NCBI GenBank assembly: GCA_002706265.1
Contig: PAKU01000032.1
Location: 1-64,000 of the forward strand
Reading direction: 5' to 3'
DNA: 64,000 nt
From: Polycyclovorans sp.
GTDB taxonomy: Bacteria; Pseudomonadota; Gammaproteobacteria; Nevskiales; Nevskiaceae
Shown here one piece after another: positions 40,643 through 50,222 of this stretch (its first letter is position 1; each line of letters starts with the position of its first letter). A program made the translations under genes and the position numbers. Under the pieces are notes generated by a model that was not told the origin of the DNA, did not search any database, and was given only the letters and a program-made list of their open reading frames with translations.

Positions 40643-41575
40643 ATGACCAGCCTCAGCTTCGGCGGGCTGTCAGAGCCGGTGCTGCGGCTGAGCGTGTTTC
40701 TGGGCGTGCTCGCGGCCCTGATGGCCCTTGAAAGGGTGCTGCCGCGGCGGGGGCTGCACCGGTCCCGGGGGGCGCGCTGGACCACCCATCTGTCCATCGT
40801 CGTGCTTGACGGCCTGTGCCTGCGGGTGCTGGGCGCGCTGGCCGCGCCGCTGCTGGCGGTAGGGACGGCGATCTGGGCGCAGGCCCACGGCTGGGGTCTG
40901 TTGAACCAGTTTGAGGCGCCGGCCTGGCTGGAGGTCGCGGTGGCGCTGGCGCTGTTCGATCTGCTCATCTGGGCCCAGCACCGCGTGTTTCATCGTGTTC
41001 CGTGGCTGTGGCGCATCCACCGCATGCACCACGCCGATCCCGACTTCGATGCGACCACGGCGCTGCGCTTTCACCCCATCGAGATTCTGCTGTCGATGGC
41101 GATCAAGGTGGTCGCGGTATTGCTGCTGGGCCCCAGCGCGGTCGCGGTGGTGCTGTTTGAGGTGATCCTCAACGCCTGTGCGATGTTCAACCACGCCAAC
41201 CTGCGCCTGCCTTTGTGGCTCGATACGCCACTGCGCCGGGTGCTGGTCACGCCCGACATGCACCGCGTGCACCACTCGACGCGCCCCGGCGAGCATCACA
41301 ACAACTTCGGCTTCAGCCTGTCGGTCTGGGACCGGTGGTTTGGCACCTATGTGGCGCAGCCCCGCGACGGGCACCTGGACATGCAGATTGGCCTGAGGGA
41401 CTTCGCGCGCGAACGCCCCGAATCGCTGCGCTGGTGTCTGGCCATCCCTTTTCGCGCCGCGTCGGCCGCGTCGGCCACATCGGCCACATCGGCAGAGACA
41501 ACGCCGATGACCGGGGCGGCCCCGCCTGACGCCGACCCAGACCTAGACCCAGACCCCGGCAGTTCCCGTGATTGA
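40643..41575 (+). CDS. Sterol desaturase/fatty-acid hydroxylase family protein
   Basis: This 310-residue integral membrane protein has the di-iron histidine boxes of the family: HRVFH (about residue 113), HRMHH (about 127) and HRVHH (about 213), with an extra HHNNFG. It has about four membrane helices. The C-terminal 40 residues are low complexity (Ala/Ser/Thr then Asp/Pro) and probably disordered. It is divergent from the sensor kinase across 199 bases that contain a GTGCGGG/CCCGCAC hairpin (40519-40538). The substrate, a lipid or carotenoid, cannot be told from the sequence. Confidence 0.85.
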   Translation: MTSLSFGGLSEPVLRLSVFLGVLAALMALERVLPRRGLHRSRGARWTTHLSIVVLDGLCLRVLGALAAPLLAVGTAIWAQAHGWGLLNQFEAPAWLEVAVALALFDLLIWAQHRVFHRVPWLWRIHRMHHADPDFDATTALRFHPIEILLSMAIKVVAVLLLGPSAVAVVLFEVILNACAMFNHANLRLPLWLDTPLRRVLVTPDMHRVHHSTRPGEHHNNFGFSLSVWDRWFGTYVAQPRDGHLDMQIGLRDFARERPESLRWCLAIPFRAASAASATSATSAETTPMTGAAPPDADPDLDPDPGSSRD

Positions 41576-41663
41576 GCGCCGCAGGTCCGCGACACCGGAC
41601 CGCTGAGCGACCGGATGCGAGTGGATTTGGGGGGACGCCGCACATGAATCTCGGGGTGGGCCT

Positions 41664-42800
41664 TCAGCCCATCAGGATCACCTGCCGCACCGCTTCGCCG
41701 CGCGCCAGCCGGTCAAAGCCTGCGTTGATCTCATCGAGCGTAAGCCTGTGCGTCAGCAGCCGGTCCACCGGCAGGCGCCCGGCCTGGTACAGCGCCACGA
41801 ATCGCGGCAGGTCGCGGCTGGGCACGCACGAGCCCATGTACGCGCCCTTGAGCGTGCGCTCCTCGGCGACGAGGCTGACGGCCGAGAGGCTGAGCATGCG
41901 GCTGGGATGCGGCAGGCCCACGGTGACCGTGGTGCCGCCGCGCCGGGTGGCGTGATAGGCCTCGGCGAGCACCTGCTCGTGCCCGACGGTTTCGATGGCG
42001 ATGTCCACGCCCCCGTTCACCGCAGCCTTGATCTGTGCAGGCACGTTGCCGCTGTTGCCGGCCTGGATGCAATGACGGGCGCCCAGCTCAGCGGCCAGCG
42101 CCAGTTTGGCGGGGTTCACGTCGACCGCCACCACGGGATACGCACCGGCGGCGACCGCGCCCAGCAACGCGGCCAGACCCACGCCGCCCAACCCGAATAT
42201 GGCGATGCTCTGCCCGGCGCGCAGCTGTGCCGTGTTGACCACCGCGCCGACGCCGGTCATCACCGCGCAGCCGAACAGGGCGGCTATCTCGTAGGGCAGG
42301 TCCGGGGCGATTTTCACCGCCGAGCGCTGCGACACGACGGTGCGTTCGGCAAAGCCCGACACGCCCAGATGGTGATTCAGCGCGGCGCCTCCGCCGGTGG
42401 CAAACGGCTGCGTGCCGCCCAGCAGCGTGCCGGCGACGTTGGCCTTCGCGCCCGGTTCACACAGCGCCGCGCGGCCGCTGGCGCAGGGGTCGCAATGGCC
42501 ACACACCGGCACGAACGAGAACACCACGTGATCACCGGGCGCGAAGGCGGTCACGCCGGGGCCGCAGGCTTCGACCACGCCGGCTGCTTCATGCCCCAGC
42601 ACCATGGGCATGACCCTGGGGCGCGAGCCGTCGATCACCGACAGGTCGGAATGGCACAGGCCCGCTGCGCGCACCTTGATCAGCAGCTCGCCGTCTGCCG
42701 GGGGCGCGAGCTGCAGGGTTTCGATGGCCAGCGGCCGGGACGCGACGTACGGCGCCGGCAGGCCCATCTGGCGCAGCACGGCGGCACGGGTGGTGATCAT
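41664..42800 (-). CDS. Zinc-dependent alcohol dehydrogenase
   Basis: The ATG at 42800 overlaps the thioesterase stop in an ATGA. The 378-residue medium-chain dehydrogenase has the catalytic Zn ligands in GLCHSD and GHEAAGVV, the structural Zn lobe with four Cys (CGHCDPCASGRAALC), and the NAD motif GLGGVG followed by VVAVDVN. It resembles class III/aryl alcohol dehydrogenases. Neighbours (thioesterase and acyl-CoA-binding protein) suggest a fatty-alcohol or other lipid-derived substrate, though that is inference. Confidence 0.88.
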   Translation of the reverse strand: MITTRAAVLRQMGLPAPYVASRPLAIETLQLAPPADGELLIKVRAAGLCHSDLSVIDGSRPRVMPMVLGHEAAGVVEACGPGVTAFAPGDHVVFSFVPVCGHCDPCASGRAALCEPGAKANVAGTLLGGTQPFATGGGAALNHHLGVSGFAERTVVSQRSAVKIAPDLPYEIAALFGCAVMTGVGAVVNTAQLRAGQSIAIFGLGGVGLAALLGAVAAGAYPVVAVDVNPAKLALAAELGARHCIQAGNSGNVPAQIKAAVNGGVDIAIETVGHEQVLAEAYHATRRGGTTVTVGLPHPSRMLSLSAVSLVAEERTLKGAYMGSCVPSRDLPRFVALYQAGRLPVDRLLTHRLTLDEINAGFDRLARGEAVRQVILMG

Positions 42801-43234
42801 GCGGGGGGCAGCAGGGCTTCCAGCACCGCCCGCAGGGCCTCGTGCGGCGGACAGGGGCGCCGCCCGGCGCGGTCCACGAACACATGCACGAAGTGGCCTT
42901 CGGCCGCCGGCACGTCGCTGCCCGTCTTGAACAGGCCCAGCTCGTACCGCGCGCTGGTGCGGCCCAGGTGGCCGACCCGCAGCCCGGCCTCGATGACCTC
43001 GGGGAACGAGAACGAATCGTGAAAGCGGCACTGTGATTCCACGCACAGGCCGATGATCTCGCCGCCGTGCAGGTCCAGCCCGCCAGCGTCGATCAGGTGC
43101 CGGTTGATGACCGTGTCGAAGGCGCTGTAGTACTCAACGTTGTTGAGGTGCCCGTACAGGTCGTTGTCTTTCCAGCGGGTTTCGAAGCGGGCGAAGTGAA
43201 CGTAATCGGCGCGCCGGGTCTGGATGCGCGACAT
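42797..43234 (-). CDS. Acyl-CoA thioesterase (4HBT hot-dog fold)
   Basis: This 145-residue protein shows the 4-hydroxybenzoyl-CoA thioesterase pattern: RWKDNDLYGHLNNVEYYSAFD with the conserved Asp, His and Asn near residues 22-33, then a strand-rich remainder. It starts two bases downstream of the ACBP stop and overlaps the dehydrogenase by 4 bp, so the three genes form an operon. It hydrolyses an acyl-CoA; chain length is unknown. Confidence 0.87.
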   Translation of the reverse strand: MSRIQTRRADYVHFARFETRWKDNDLYGHLNNVEYYSAFDTVINRHLIDAGGLDLHGGEIIGLCVESQCRFHDSFSFPEVIEAGLRVGHLGRTSARYELGLFKTGSDVPAAEGHFVHVFVDRAGRRPCPPHEALRAVLEALLPPA

Positions 43235-43236
43235 GG

Positions 43237-43503
43237 TTACTTGTGGCTTTTGAGCAGCGCGCTCACCTTGTCGGTGTAGGCCTGCTGGGCCTTGTCACTG
43301 GACAGGCCCGAGAGTTTGGCCCAGGCGTCGTATTTGGCGCGCCCCACGAGGTCAAGCATGCCGGGGCGCTTGCCCTGCACGTCGCCCTCGGAGGCCTGCT
43401 TGAAGTGGGCGTAAAGAAACAGCATGTCGTCGTTCGACGGCCGCTTGGTCAGCGTCTTGACGTCGATCTGGGCTTGCACGAACGCGGGTTGAATCTCGGC
43501 CAT
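43237..43503 (-). CDS. Acyl-CoA-binding protein
   Basis: This 88-residue protein matches the ACBP fold: FLYAHFKQASEGDVQGKRPGMLDLVGRAKYDAW with the acyl-CoA-contacting Tyr and Lys residues. Known: ACBP is universal in eukaryotes and patchy in bacteria, where it carries long-chain acyl-CoA. It is followed by thioesterase and dehydrogenase genes, consistent with a small acyl-CoA-handling operon. It starts 67 bases after the folA stop, past a hairpin. Confidence 0.93.
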   Translation of the reverse strand: MAEIQPAFVQAQIDVKTLTKRPSNDDMLFLYAHFKQASEGDVQGKRPGMLDLVGRAKYDAWAKLSGLSSDKAQQAYTDKVSALLKSHK

Positions 43504-43540
43504 TTGCGGCTCCTGATGGCGTGTCAGTGAGAAAGATGAA

Positions 43541-43562
43541 GGCCCGGTTTATAGCACGGGCC
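43541..43562 (-). terminator. Candidate terminator after folA
   Basis: GGCCCG (43541-43546) pairs with CGGGCC (43557-43562) around a 10-nt AT-rich loop, and the minus-strand RNA continues TTCATCTTTC. The stem is short and the T-run broken, so this is a moderate call. It would separate lgt-thyA-folA from the ACBP operon. Confidence 0.5.
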
Positions 43563-43569
43563 CTCAGGC

Positions 43570-44079
43570 TCACTGCTCGCCCGGCAACCGTCGCACGTAG
43601 TCCACAAAGTCAAACGCCGCGGCGTGTCGTTCATCGGCCGCGTGATGCGTGCGGGCCACTTCCAGCCACTGCGCCGGGTCCAGCGCGGGAAACCAGGTGT
43701 CCCCCTCGGGCGCGGCATCGACTTCGGTCAGGTAAAGCCGCGTGGCGCGCGGCAACAGCGCGGCGTACAGCTCGCCGCCGCCAATCACCCACACCGCTTC
43801 GCCCTGCGGACCGGCCAGCGCGTCGTCGAGCTGGTCGAAGACGCGGGCGCCTTCAGCGGCGAATCCGGGTGCGCGGCTCAGCACGCGGTTGTCGCGCCCC
43901 GGCAGCGGGCGGCCCAGTGAGGTCCAGGTCTTGCGGCCCATGAGCAGGGTCTGACCCAGCGTCAGGGCCTTGAAACGCTTCAGGTCGTCGGGCAGACGCC
44001 ACGGCAGATCGCCGGTCACGCCGATGACGCGATTGCGCCCCAGCGCGGCAATGAGGTACAGCGGTGTCTGCAGCGCCAT
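43570..44079 (-). CDS. folA: Dihydrofolate reductase
   Basis: This 169-residue enzyme reduces dihydrofolate with NADPH. It has the family N-terminus IAALGRNRVIGVTGDLPWRLPDDLKRF with the catalytic Asp, the NADPH segment LMGRKTWTSLGRPLPGR, and VWVIGGGELYAALLPRATRLYLTEV. The start overlaps the thyA stop (TGATG). Linkage to thyA, which produces dihydrofolate, is typical of gammaproteobacteria. Confidence 0.96.
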   Translation of the reverse strand: MALQTPLYLIAALGRNRVIGVTGDLPWRLPDDLKRFKALTLGQTLLMGRKTWTSLGRPLPGRDNRVLSRAPGFAAEGARVFDQLDDALAGPQGEAVWVIGGGELYAALLPRATRLYLTEVDAAPEGDTWFPALDPAQWLEVARTHHAADERHAAAFDFVDYVRRLPGEQ

Positions 44080-44873
44080 CAGACCGCCACGGGCGCCTTG
44101 ATGTGCGGGTGGGCGAGGTAGTCGCAGAGGGTGAAGTCCTCAAGCTGGAAACCGAACAGGTCGGTCACGGCGGGATTGATCTGCATGCGCGGCAGCGGGT
44201 GCGGGGCGCGCGACAACTGTTCTTCTGCTTGCGCAAGGTGATTGGCATACAGATGGCAGTCGCCACCGGTCCAGACAAAATCACCCGGTTGCAGACCGCA
44301 GACCTGCGCCATCATCAGGGTCAGCAGCGCGTAGCTGGCGATGTTGAACGGCACGCCCAGAAAAATATCGGCGCTGCGCTGATAAAGCTGACACGACAGT
44401 TTTCCATCGGCCACATAGAACTGGAACAGCGCATGACACGGCATCAGCGCCATCTGGTCCAGCTCGCCCACGTTCCAGGCCGAGACGATCAGGCGCCGCG
44501 AATCGGGCGTGCTGCGGATCTGCTCGACCAGCCGCGCAATCTGGTCGATGTGGCGGCCATCCGGCGTGGGCCAGTTGCGCCACTGCTTGCCATACACCGG
44601 GCCCAGCTCGCCGTTGGCATCGGCCCATTCGTCCCAGATGCGAACGCCGTGTTCCTTCAAATAGGCGATGTTGGTGTCGCCGCGCAGGAACCACAGCAGC
44701 TCGACGATGATCGACTTCAGGTGCAGCTTCTTGGTCGTCACCAGCGGAAAGCCCTGTGCCAGATCGAAGCGCATCTGGTGGCCGAAGATCGAGCGGGTGC
44801 CGGTGCCAGTGCGGTCGGTTTTTGCGGTGCCTTCGTCCAGCACCTTGCGCATCAGGTCCAGATACGGCTGCAC
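44079..44873 (-). CDS. thyA: Thymidylate synthase
   Basis: A GTG start at 44873 is chosen: it gives [15 protein letters not shown], aligning with the family N-terminus and a 264-residue protein, the usual length, and it begins one base after the lgt stop. Catalytic Cys lies in [12 protein letters not shown]; folate and dUMP sites include [12 protein letters not shown] and [20 protein letters not shown]. It converts dUMP to dTMP. Frame runs further upstream only into lgt. Confidence 0.96.
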   Translation of the reverse strand: MQPYLDLMRKVLDEGTAKTDRTGTGTRSIFGHQMRFDLAQGFPLVTTKKLHLKSIIVELLWFLRGDTNIAYLKEHGVRIWDEWADANGELGPVYGKQWRNWPTPDGRHIDQIARLVEQIRSTPDSRRLIVSAWNVGELDQMALMPCHALFQFYVADGKLSCQLYQRSADIFLGVPFNIASYALLTLMMAQVCGLQPGDFVWTGGDCHLYANHLAQAEEQLSRAPHPLPRMQINPAVTDLFGFQLEDFTLCDYLAHPHIKAPVAV

Positions 44874-44874
44874 G

Positions 44875-45681
44875 TCAGGCGCCTTTGGTGCCGAACGCTG
44901 CGGGGCGACGGTAGGCCACGACCAGAATGACGGCGCCGGCCACCACCATCGGGGCACTCAACTGCATGCCCATGGTGAACCAGTCGGTTCCGTACAGGTA
45001 GCCGATGTGCCCATCAGGGAGACGCACGGTTTCAACCAGCGAGCGGAACACGCCATACATCAGCAGGAACAGGCCGGACACGGCCATGCGCGGACGCGGA
45101 TTTTTGGAAAACCACCACAGCACCACCAGCATCACCAGGCCTTCCAGCAGGGCCTCGTACAACATCGATGGGTGGCGCGGCACCGGCCCGGCACCCGGGA
45201 ACACCATGCCCCAGGGCAAGGTGGTCGGTGCGCCATAGAGTTCGCCGTTGATGAAGTTGCCGATGCGGCCGGTGAGCAGCCCCACCGGAATCAGCGGCGC
45301 GGCGAAATCGGCGATGTCGAACACGTTCAGGTTCTTGACTTTGGCGAACCAGAAGTAGGCCACGATGACGCCGAGCAGCCCGCCATGGAAGCTCATGCCG
45401 CCTTCCCAGATGCGCAACAGCATCAGCGGATCGTCCATCCACTGATCGAAGCCGTAGAACAGCGTGTAGCCGATGCGGCCGCCGAAGATCACGCCCATCA
45501 CGATGTAGAACAGCAGATCGGTGACCTGATCCTGGGTCCAGCCGATGTGCGGCTGCCTGGCGCGCTGCGTGCCCAGCCACCAGCCGATGCCGAAGGCCAG
45601 CAGGTACATCAACCCGTACCAGTGGATGCTGATGGGGCCGAGATGAACGGCGACGGGGTCGAAACCTGGGTGGGTCAACAT
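44875..45681 (-). CDS. lgt: Prolipoprotein diacylglyceryl transferase
   Basis: This 268-residue inner-membrane enzyme has about seven helices and the Lgt signature [16 protein letters not shown]. It also has [12 protein letters not shown] and YGLMYLLAF near the N-terminus. It adds diacylglycerol to the lipobox Cys of lipoproteins, of which several are encoded here (7175, 7792, 36008). It heads the lgt-thyA-folA operon. Confidence 0.96.
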   Translation of the reverse strand: MLTHPGFDPVAVHLGPISIHWYGLMYLLAFGIGWWLGTQRARQPHIGWTQDQVTDLLFYIVMGVIFGGRIGYTLFYGFDQWMDDPLMLLRIWEGGMSFHGGLLGVIVAYFWFAKVKNLNVFDIADFAAPLIPVGLLTGRIGNFINGELYGAPTTLPWGMVFPGAGPVPRHPSMLYEALLEGLVMLVVLWWFSKNPRPRMAVSGLFLLMYGVFRSLVETVRLPDGHIGYLYGTDWFTMGMQLSAPMVVAGAVILVVAYRRPAAFGTKGA

Positions 45682-45787
45682 GGCGTGATGATAGCGGCTG
45701 ATCGATGCGGATTGATGACGGCAGGCGCCGACGCGAGACCGCCCTGCCCCCGGCCCGGCGGTGCAAAGCGGTTCAGAACGCCCCGGC

Positions 45788-46957
45788 TCAGAACACCCGG
45801 GCGACGAGTGCCTTGAGATAGCGGGTTTCAGGAATCGCCGGGTGGACCGGGTGGTCGGCGCCCTGGGCGCCGGTTTCGAGTATCTGCAGACGGCGGTCCA
45901 GCTTGCGCGCCTCGCGCAGCAAGACGCGCTGCAGCTCTGCCGGTTCGAGGTGGTGCGAGCAGGAGCAGGCGATCAGAATGCCGTCGGCACTCATCACCTG
46001 CATCGCCGCACGGTTGAGCGCCGCGTAATGCTCCAGCCCTTTTTCATGGTCGCGCTTTCGTTTGATGAGCGCTGGCGGATCGACCACGACCGTCTCGAAG
46101 CGCTGGCCTTCGGCCTTGAGTTCGCGCAGCAGGTCCATGGCCTCGCCTTGGCGGGTCTCCACCGTCAGGTCGTTGGACTTGGCACTGGCCTGCGCGGCGG
46201 CCAGCGCCGGGGCCGAGCTGTCGAGGCAGATGGCTGCGCTGGCACCGGCCTGCAGGCCCCGCAAGGCCCAGCCCCCGGCGTAACTGAAAACGTCCAGCAG
46301 GCGCCCGCCGCGCGCGTAGGCGGCAAAACGGTCGCGATTGTGGCGCTGGTCGTAGAACCAGCCGGTTTTCTGCCCGCCCGCAAGCGGCACGCGGAAGCGC
46401 AGGCCGCTCTCGATGATCTCGATCTCGTCCGGCACCTCGCCGATCACCTCGTCGATCTGCGGAAGACCCTCGGTCTCGCGCATCGCCAGATCATTGCTGA
46501 TGAGAATGCCGCGCGGCTTCAGCACGATCTTCAGCGCCTCCAGCAAGGCCGGCTTGAGCAGCTCCATGCCTGCCGTGGTGATCTGCACCGCCAGCACGTC
46601 GTCGTAACGGTCAATCACCAGGCCCGGCAGGCCGTCGGCCTCACCGAACACCAGCCGGTAATGCGGCGTCGGATACAGGCGGGCACGCAAGGCCAGTGCC
46701 GCGTTGAGGCGCCGCGCAAACCAGTCGGCGTCGATTTCGGCGGTGATGTCGCCGGTCAGCAGCCGCAGGCAGATCAGGGTGTGCGGGTTGATGTAACCGG
46801 TGCCCAGCGGCTTGGCGCGGGCGTCGAGCACGCGGCACAGGGTGCCGGGCGTCAGCTTGGCAAAATTGGGTGGGGCGACGATCTCGTTGGAATACACCCA
46901 CAGATGGCCGGCCCGCAGGCGACGGTCTTCACGCGGTTTGAGTTGGATGTTGAGCAT
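45788..46957 (-). CDS. rlmI: 23S rRNA (cytosine-C5) methyltransferase, RlmI family
   Basis: The ATG at 46957 has GGAG 7 nt upstream; earlier ATGs at 46978 and 47026 lack this. The 389-residue protein has an N-terminal PUA domain (residues 1-75, LKPREDRRLRAGHLWVYSNEI) and a SAM-dependent methyltransferase domain: LLDVFSYAGGWALRGLQAG, CLDSSAPALAAA and VVVDPPALIKRKRD, with SCSHHLE near the C-terminus. Known: RlmI makes m5C1962 in 23S rRNA. Confidence 0.88.
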   Translation of the reverse strand: MLNIQLKPREDRRLRAGHLWVYSNEIVAPPNFAKLTPGTLCRVLDARAKPLGTGYINPHTLICLRLLTGDITAEIDADWFARRLNAALALRARLYPTPHYRLVFGEADGLPGLVIDRYDDVLAVQITTAGMELLKPALLEALKIVLKPRGILISNDLAMRETEGLPQIDEVIGEVPDEIEIIESGLRFRVPLAGGQKTGWFYDQRHNRDRFAAYARGGRLLDVFSYAGGWALRGLQAGASAAICLDSSAPALAAAQASAKSNDLTVETRQGEAMDLLRELKAEGQRFETVVVDPPALIKRKRDHEKGLEHYAALNRAAMQVMSADGILIACSCSHHLEPAELQRVLLREARKLDRRLQILETGAQGADHPVHPAIPETRYLKALVARVF

Positions 46958-47089
46958 GGCGCGGCTCCGCGTGGACATGAAAAATGAACGGCGCAGGGCG
47001 GCATCAACCGGCCGGGCGCACCGCAAGGGCGCGGAGTATAGGGCCTGGCCGCTGCCGCGCTCCGATGGGGCGACGGCAGCGGCGAAGGA

Positions 47090-48028
47090 TCAGCCCAACT
47101 TCACGTCGTAGCGGAATTCACGCTTGAAGCGCGCGCGAAAATCGTCCAGCGTGAAGCGGTGATTCTGCGTGCCGGGCCGCTCGATCTTGATGGCGCCCAT
47201 AAGGCTGGCGATGCGGCCGGTGGTTTCCCAGTCCAGCCCCTTGCTGATGCCATAAAGCAGCCCGCCGCGATAGGCATCGCCGCAGCCGGTGGGGTCGGCC
47301 AGGCTTTCGGCCTTGGCCACCGGGATGCTGTAGGTCTTGCCCTTGGCAATGATGTTGGAGCCCTTGCCGCCCCGGGTGACCACCAGCGCATCGACGCGTT
47401 CGGCAATCTGTTTCAGCGACCAGCCGGTGCGGTCCACCAGCAACTCGGCCTCGTAGTCGTTGACCGCCACGTAGCTGGCCTGGGTGATGAAGGTTTTCAG
47501 CTCGTCGCCATTGAACATCGGCAACCCCTGGCCGGGGTCGAACAGAAACGGAATACCGGCCTCGGTGAACTGCTGCGCATGCTGCAACATGCCATCGCGA
47601 CCGTCGGGCGACACCGACCCCAGCTTGACGCCCTTGGGGGCCAGCTTCTGGGTGTGCGCCAGGTTCATCGCGCCGGGGTGAAAGGCGGTGATCTGGTTGT
47701 CGTCCAGATCGGTGGTGATGTAGGCCTGCGCGGTGTAGGCACTGTCGATCACCTTCACCAGACTCTGATCGATCTGGTTGTCGGTCATCCAGCCGGCATA
47801 GGCTTCGAAGTCTTTGCCCACCGTGCCCATCGGCTTGGCGTCGCCGCCGAGCAAATGCAGGTTGAACGCGATGTTGCCGGCGCAGCCGCCAAACTCGCGG
47901 CGCAACTCGGGCACCAGAAAGGACACATTGAGAATGTGCACCTTGTCGGGAAGGATGGCGTCTTTGAATTGGCCCGAGTACACCATGATCGTGTCGTAGG
48001 CCAGCGAACCGCAGATAACAACTGACAT
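47090..48028 (-). CDS. PfkB-family carbohydrate/adenosine kinase
   Basis: This 312-residue kinase has the PfkB N-terminal pattern GSLAYDTIM, the GGCAGNIAFNLHLLGG motif, and the C-terminal DPTGCGDAYRGGLLYG signature with the catalytic Asp. The family usually has DTTGAGDAF here. It is closest in layout to bacterial adenosine-kinase-like members. Substrate is uncertain. It lies downstream of gcvPB on the same strand, 130 bases away. Confidence 0.85.
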   Translation of the reverse strand: MSVVICGSLAYDTIMVYSGQFKDAILPDKVHILNVSFLVPELRREFGGCAGNIAFNLHLLGGDAKPMGTVGKDFEAYAGWMTDNQIDQSLVKVIDSAYTAQAYITTDLDDNQITAFHPGAMNLAHTQKLAPKGVKLGSVSPDGRDGMLQHAQQFTEAGIPFLFDPGQGLPMFNGDELKTFITQASYVAVNDYEAELLVDRTGWSLKQIAERVDALVVTRGGKGSNIIAKGKTYSIPVAKAESLADPTGCGDAYRGGLLYGISKGLDWETTGRIASLMGAIKIERPGTQNHRFTLDDFRARFKREFRYDVKLG

Positions 48029-48158
48029 GTAGCAAATCCCATTTTTTGATGTGTGGGGCCATCCCTGGCGAGACAGCCGTGAACGCTATGTACCCCTGGG
48101 TCCACATCCCTGTGTGCCCGTTTCGCGAGCGCCGCGCACGCCACGGTCGACGTGCAGG

Positions 48159-49619
48159 TTAGGCCGGGACATAACGCAGGTCCAACTGCCGGGCCGCGCG
48201 CACGTCGTCCAGTCGCCGTATCGGCTGGGTGTAAGGCGCGCCTTTTACGTAAGCGATGTCGGCGGCGGCCTCCTCGCCGATGCTCGCCAGGGCCTCGACA
48301 AAGGCATCCAGCGTGGCCTTGTCTTCGGTTTCGGTGGGCTCGATCAACAGGCATTCGGGCACGACCAGCGGAAAATAGATGGTCGGCGCGTGCATGCCGT
48401 AGTCCAGCAGGCGCTTGGCCACGTCGGTGGCGGTAAGGTTGAGCTGCGTCTTCTGGCGCTTGAGCGTGACGATGAACTCATGCGTCGCCCGCCGTTGCGG
48501 AAAGGCCAGATCAAAGCCTCGCGCCTTCAGCGCGGCCGCCAGATAGTTGGCGTTGAGCGTTGCGTACTCGGCGACCCGCTGCATGCCCTCGTGGCCCAGC
48601 AGGCGCGCATAGATGTAGGCCCGCAACAGCACCCCGGCATTGCCCATCCACGCCGACAAGCGGCCGATGGACTGGGGCAGATCGGCCTCCGCCAGCCAGC
48701 GATAGCCGCCGTGATCGTCTTTGCCGACCAGGGGAATGGGCATGAACGGCAACAGACGCTTTGAAACGCCGATGGCGCCTGAGCCCGGCCCACCGCCGCC
48801 GTGCGGCGTGGAGAAGGTCTTGTGCAGGTTCATGTGGATGACGTCGAACCCCATGTCACCCGGCCGCACCTTGCCCAGAATGGCATTGAGGTTGGCGCCG
48901 TCGTAGTACAGCAGGCCACCGGCCTGATGCACGATGTCGGCAATCTCCTTGATGCGCCGTTCGAACACGCCGAAGGTGCTGGGATTGGTCAGCATGATGC
49001 CGGCGGTCTGCGGTCCCACCGCCGCCTTCAGCGCCTCGACATCGACATCGCCCTCGTCGTTGGTCGGCACCTCGCGCGCCACGTAGCCGAGCATTGTCGC
49101 CGTGGCCGGATTGGTGCCGTGCGCCGCGTCCGGCACCAGTATCTCGGTGCGCCCGGTGTCGCCCCGCGCCCGGTGATAGGCACGGATCATCGCCACGCCG
49201 GCGAATTCACCCTGGGCGCCGGCCATGGGCGTAAGGCTTACGCCGGCCATGCCGGTGACGTCCTTGAGGATCTCCTGCAGGTCATGCATGCACGCCAGAA
49301 AGCCCTGCGAATGCGACACCGGGGCCAGCGGGTGCCGGCCGGCAAACCCCGGCAACAAGGCCAGGGTGTTACAGGCGCGCGGGTTGTATTTCATCGTGCA
49401 CGAACCCAGCGGATAGAAGTGCGTGTCGATGGAAAAATTCAGCCGCGACAACTGGGTGTAGTGGCGCACCACCTGCAGTTCGGAAACCTCAGGCAACAGC
49501 GGCGGCGTGCGGCGGCGCAAGGCAGCGGGAATGGCCAGCTCGCCCACCGCGTCACGCGGCATCTGCGCGTGGGCGGCACGGCCAGGAGACGATTTTTCGA
49601 AGATCAGGCTTTGGACCAT
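48159..49619 (-). CDS. gcvPB: Glycine dehydrogenase (decarboxylating) subunit 2
   Basis: The ATG at 49619 opens [10 protein letters not shown], the usual N-terminus. The 486-residue protein has the PLP-binding Lys in [18 protein letters not shown] and motifs [11 protein letters not shown] and [11 protein letters not shown]. With GcvPA it forms the two-subunit P protein that decarboxylates glycine. It is separated from gcvPA by tpx and lies 92 bases after the tpx stop. Confidence 0.95.
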   Translation of the reverse strand: MVQSLIFEKSSPGRAAHAQMPRDAVGELAIPAALRRRTPPLLPEVSELQVVRHYTQLSRLNFSIDTHFYPLGSCTMKYNPRACNTLALLPGFAGRHPLAPVSHSQGFLACMHDLQEILKDVTGMAGVSLTPMAGAQGEFAGVAMIRAYHRARGDTGRTEILVPDAAHGTNPATATMLGYVAREVPTNDEGDVDVEALKAAVGPQTAGIMLTNPSTFGVFERRIKEIADIVHQAGGLLYYDGANLNAILGKVRPGDMGFDVIHMNLHKTFSTPHGGGGPGSGAIGVSKRLLPFMPIPLVGKDDHGGYRWLAEADLPQSIGRLSAWMGNAGVLLRAYIYARLLGHEGMQRVAEYATLNANYLAAALKARGFDLAFPQRRATHEFIVTLKRQKTQLNLTATDVAKRLLDYGMHAPTIYFPLVVPECLLIEPTETEDKATLDAFVEALASIGEEAAADIAYVKGAPYTQPIRRLDDVRAARQLDLRYVPA

Positions 49620-49711
49620 GTTCGCAGCTCGGAATCGGTGAATCAGGAAAAGGCGTTGCCACACGCGCCCGGCAGCGGTGACTGCCGCCGGGCGCGCACA
49701 TCAGGCTCAGG

Positions 49712-50212
49712 TCAGCTCAGAACGGCCAGCGCCGCGTCGTAGTTCGGTTCGTCGGCCACTTCGCTGACCATTTCGGCATGCAGCACCTTGTTGTCGGCAT
49801 CCAGCACCACCACCGCGCGTGCGGTCAGGCCGGCAAACGGGCTGTTTTCGATCAGCACGCCGTAGTCCTTGGCGAAGCCGCGGCCGCGCATCAACGAGGC
49901 GCTGACCACATTCTTCAGGCCCTCGGCACCGCAGAAGCGCGCCTGGGCGAACGGCAGGTCAGCCGAAATGCAGAGCACCACGGTGTTGTCGAGCGCCGCC
50001 GCCTTTTCGTTGAACTTACGCACGCTGGTGGCGCAGGTGGGCGTGTCGACGCTGGGAAAGATGTTCAGAATCTTGCGCTTGCCGGCGAAATCGTGAAGCG
50101 TGATGTCTTTGAGATTGCCGCCCACCAGGCGGAAGCCGGGGGCGTCACTGCCCACCGCCGGCAGCGCGCCGTGAATCTGGATGGGATTGCCTTTGAGGGT
50201 TACGGTTGCCAT
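49712..50212 (-). CDS. tpx: Thiol peroxidase
   Basis: The ATG at 50212 follows GGAG with 8 nt spacing. The 166-residue atypical 2-Cys peroxiredoxin has the peroxidatic Cys in [14 protein letters not shown] (about residue 60) and the resolving Cys in ARFCGAEGL (about 94). It reduces peroxides using thioredoxin. It starts 10 bases after gcvPA, so it is co-transcribed with the glycine-cleavage genes and may come under the glycine riboswitch. Confidence 0.95.
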   Translation of the reverse strand: MATVTLKGNPIQIHGALPAVGSDAPGFRLVGGNLKDITLHDFAGKRKILNIFPSVDTPTCATSVRKFNEKAAALDNTVVLCISADLPFAQARFCGAEGLKNVVSASLMRGRGFAKDYGVLIENSPFAGLTARAVVVLDADNKVLHAEMVSEVADEPNYDAALAVLS

Positions 50213-50222
50213 CGCATAGCTC

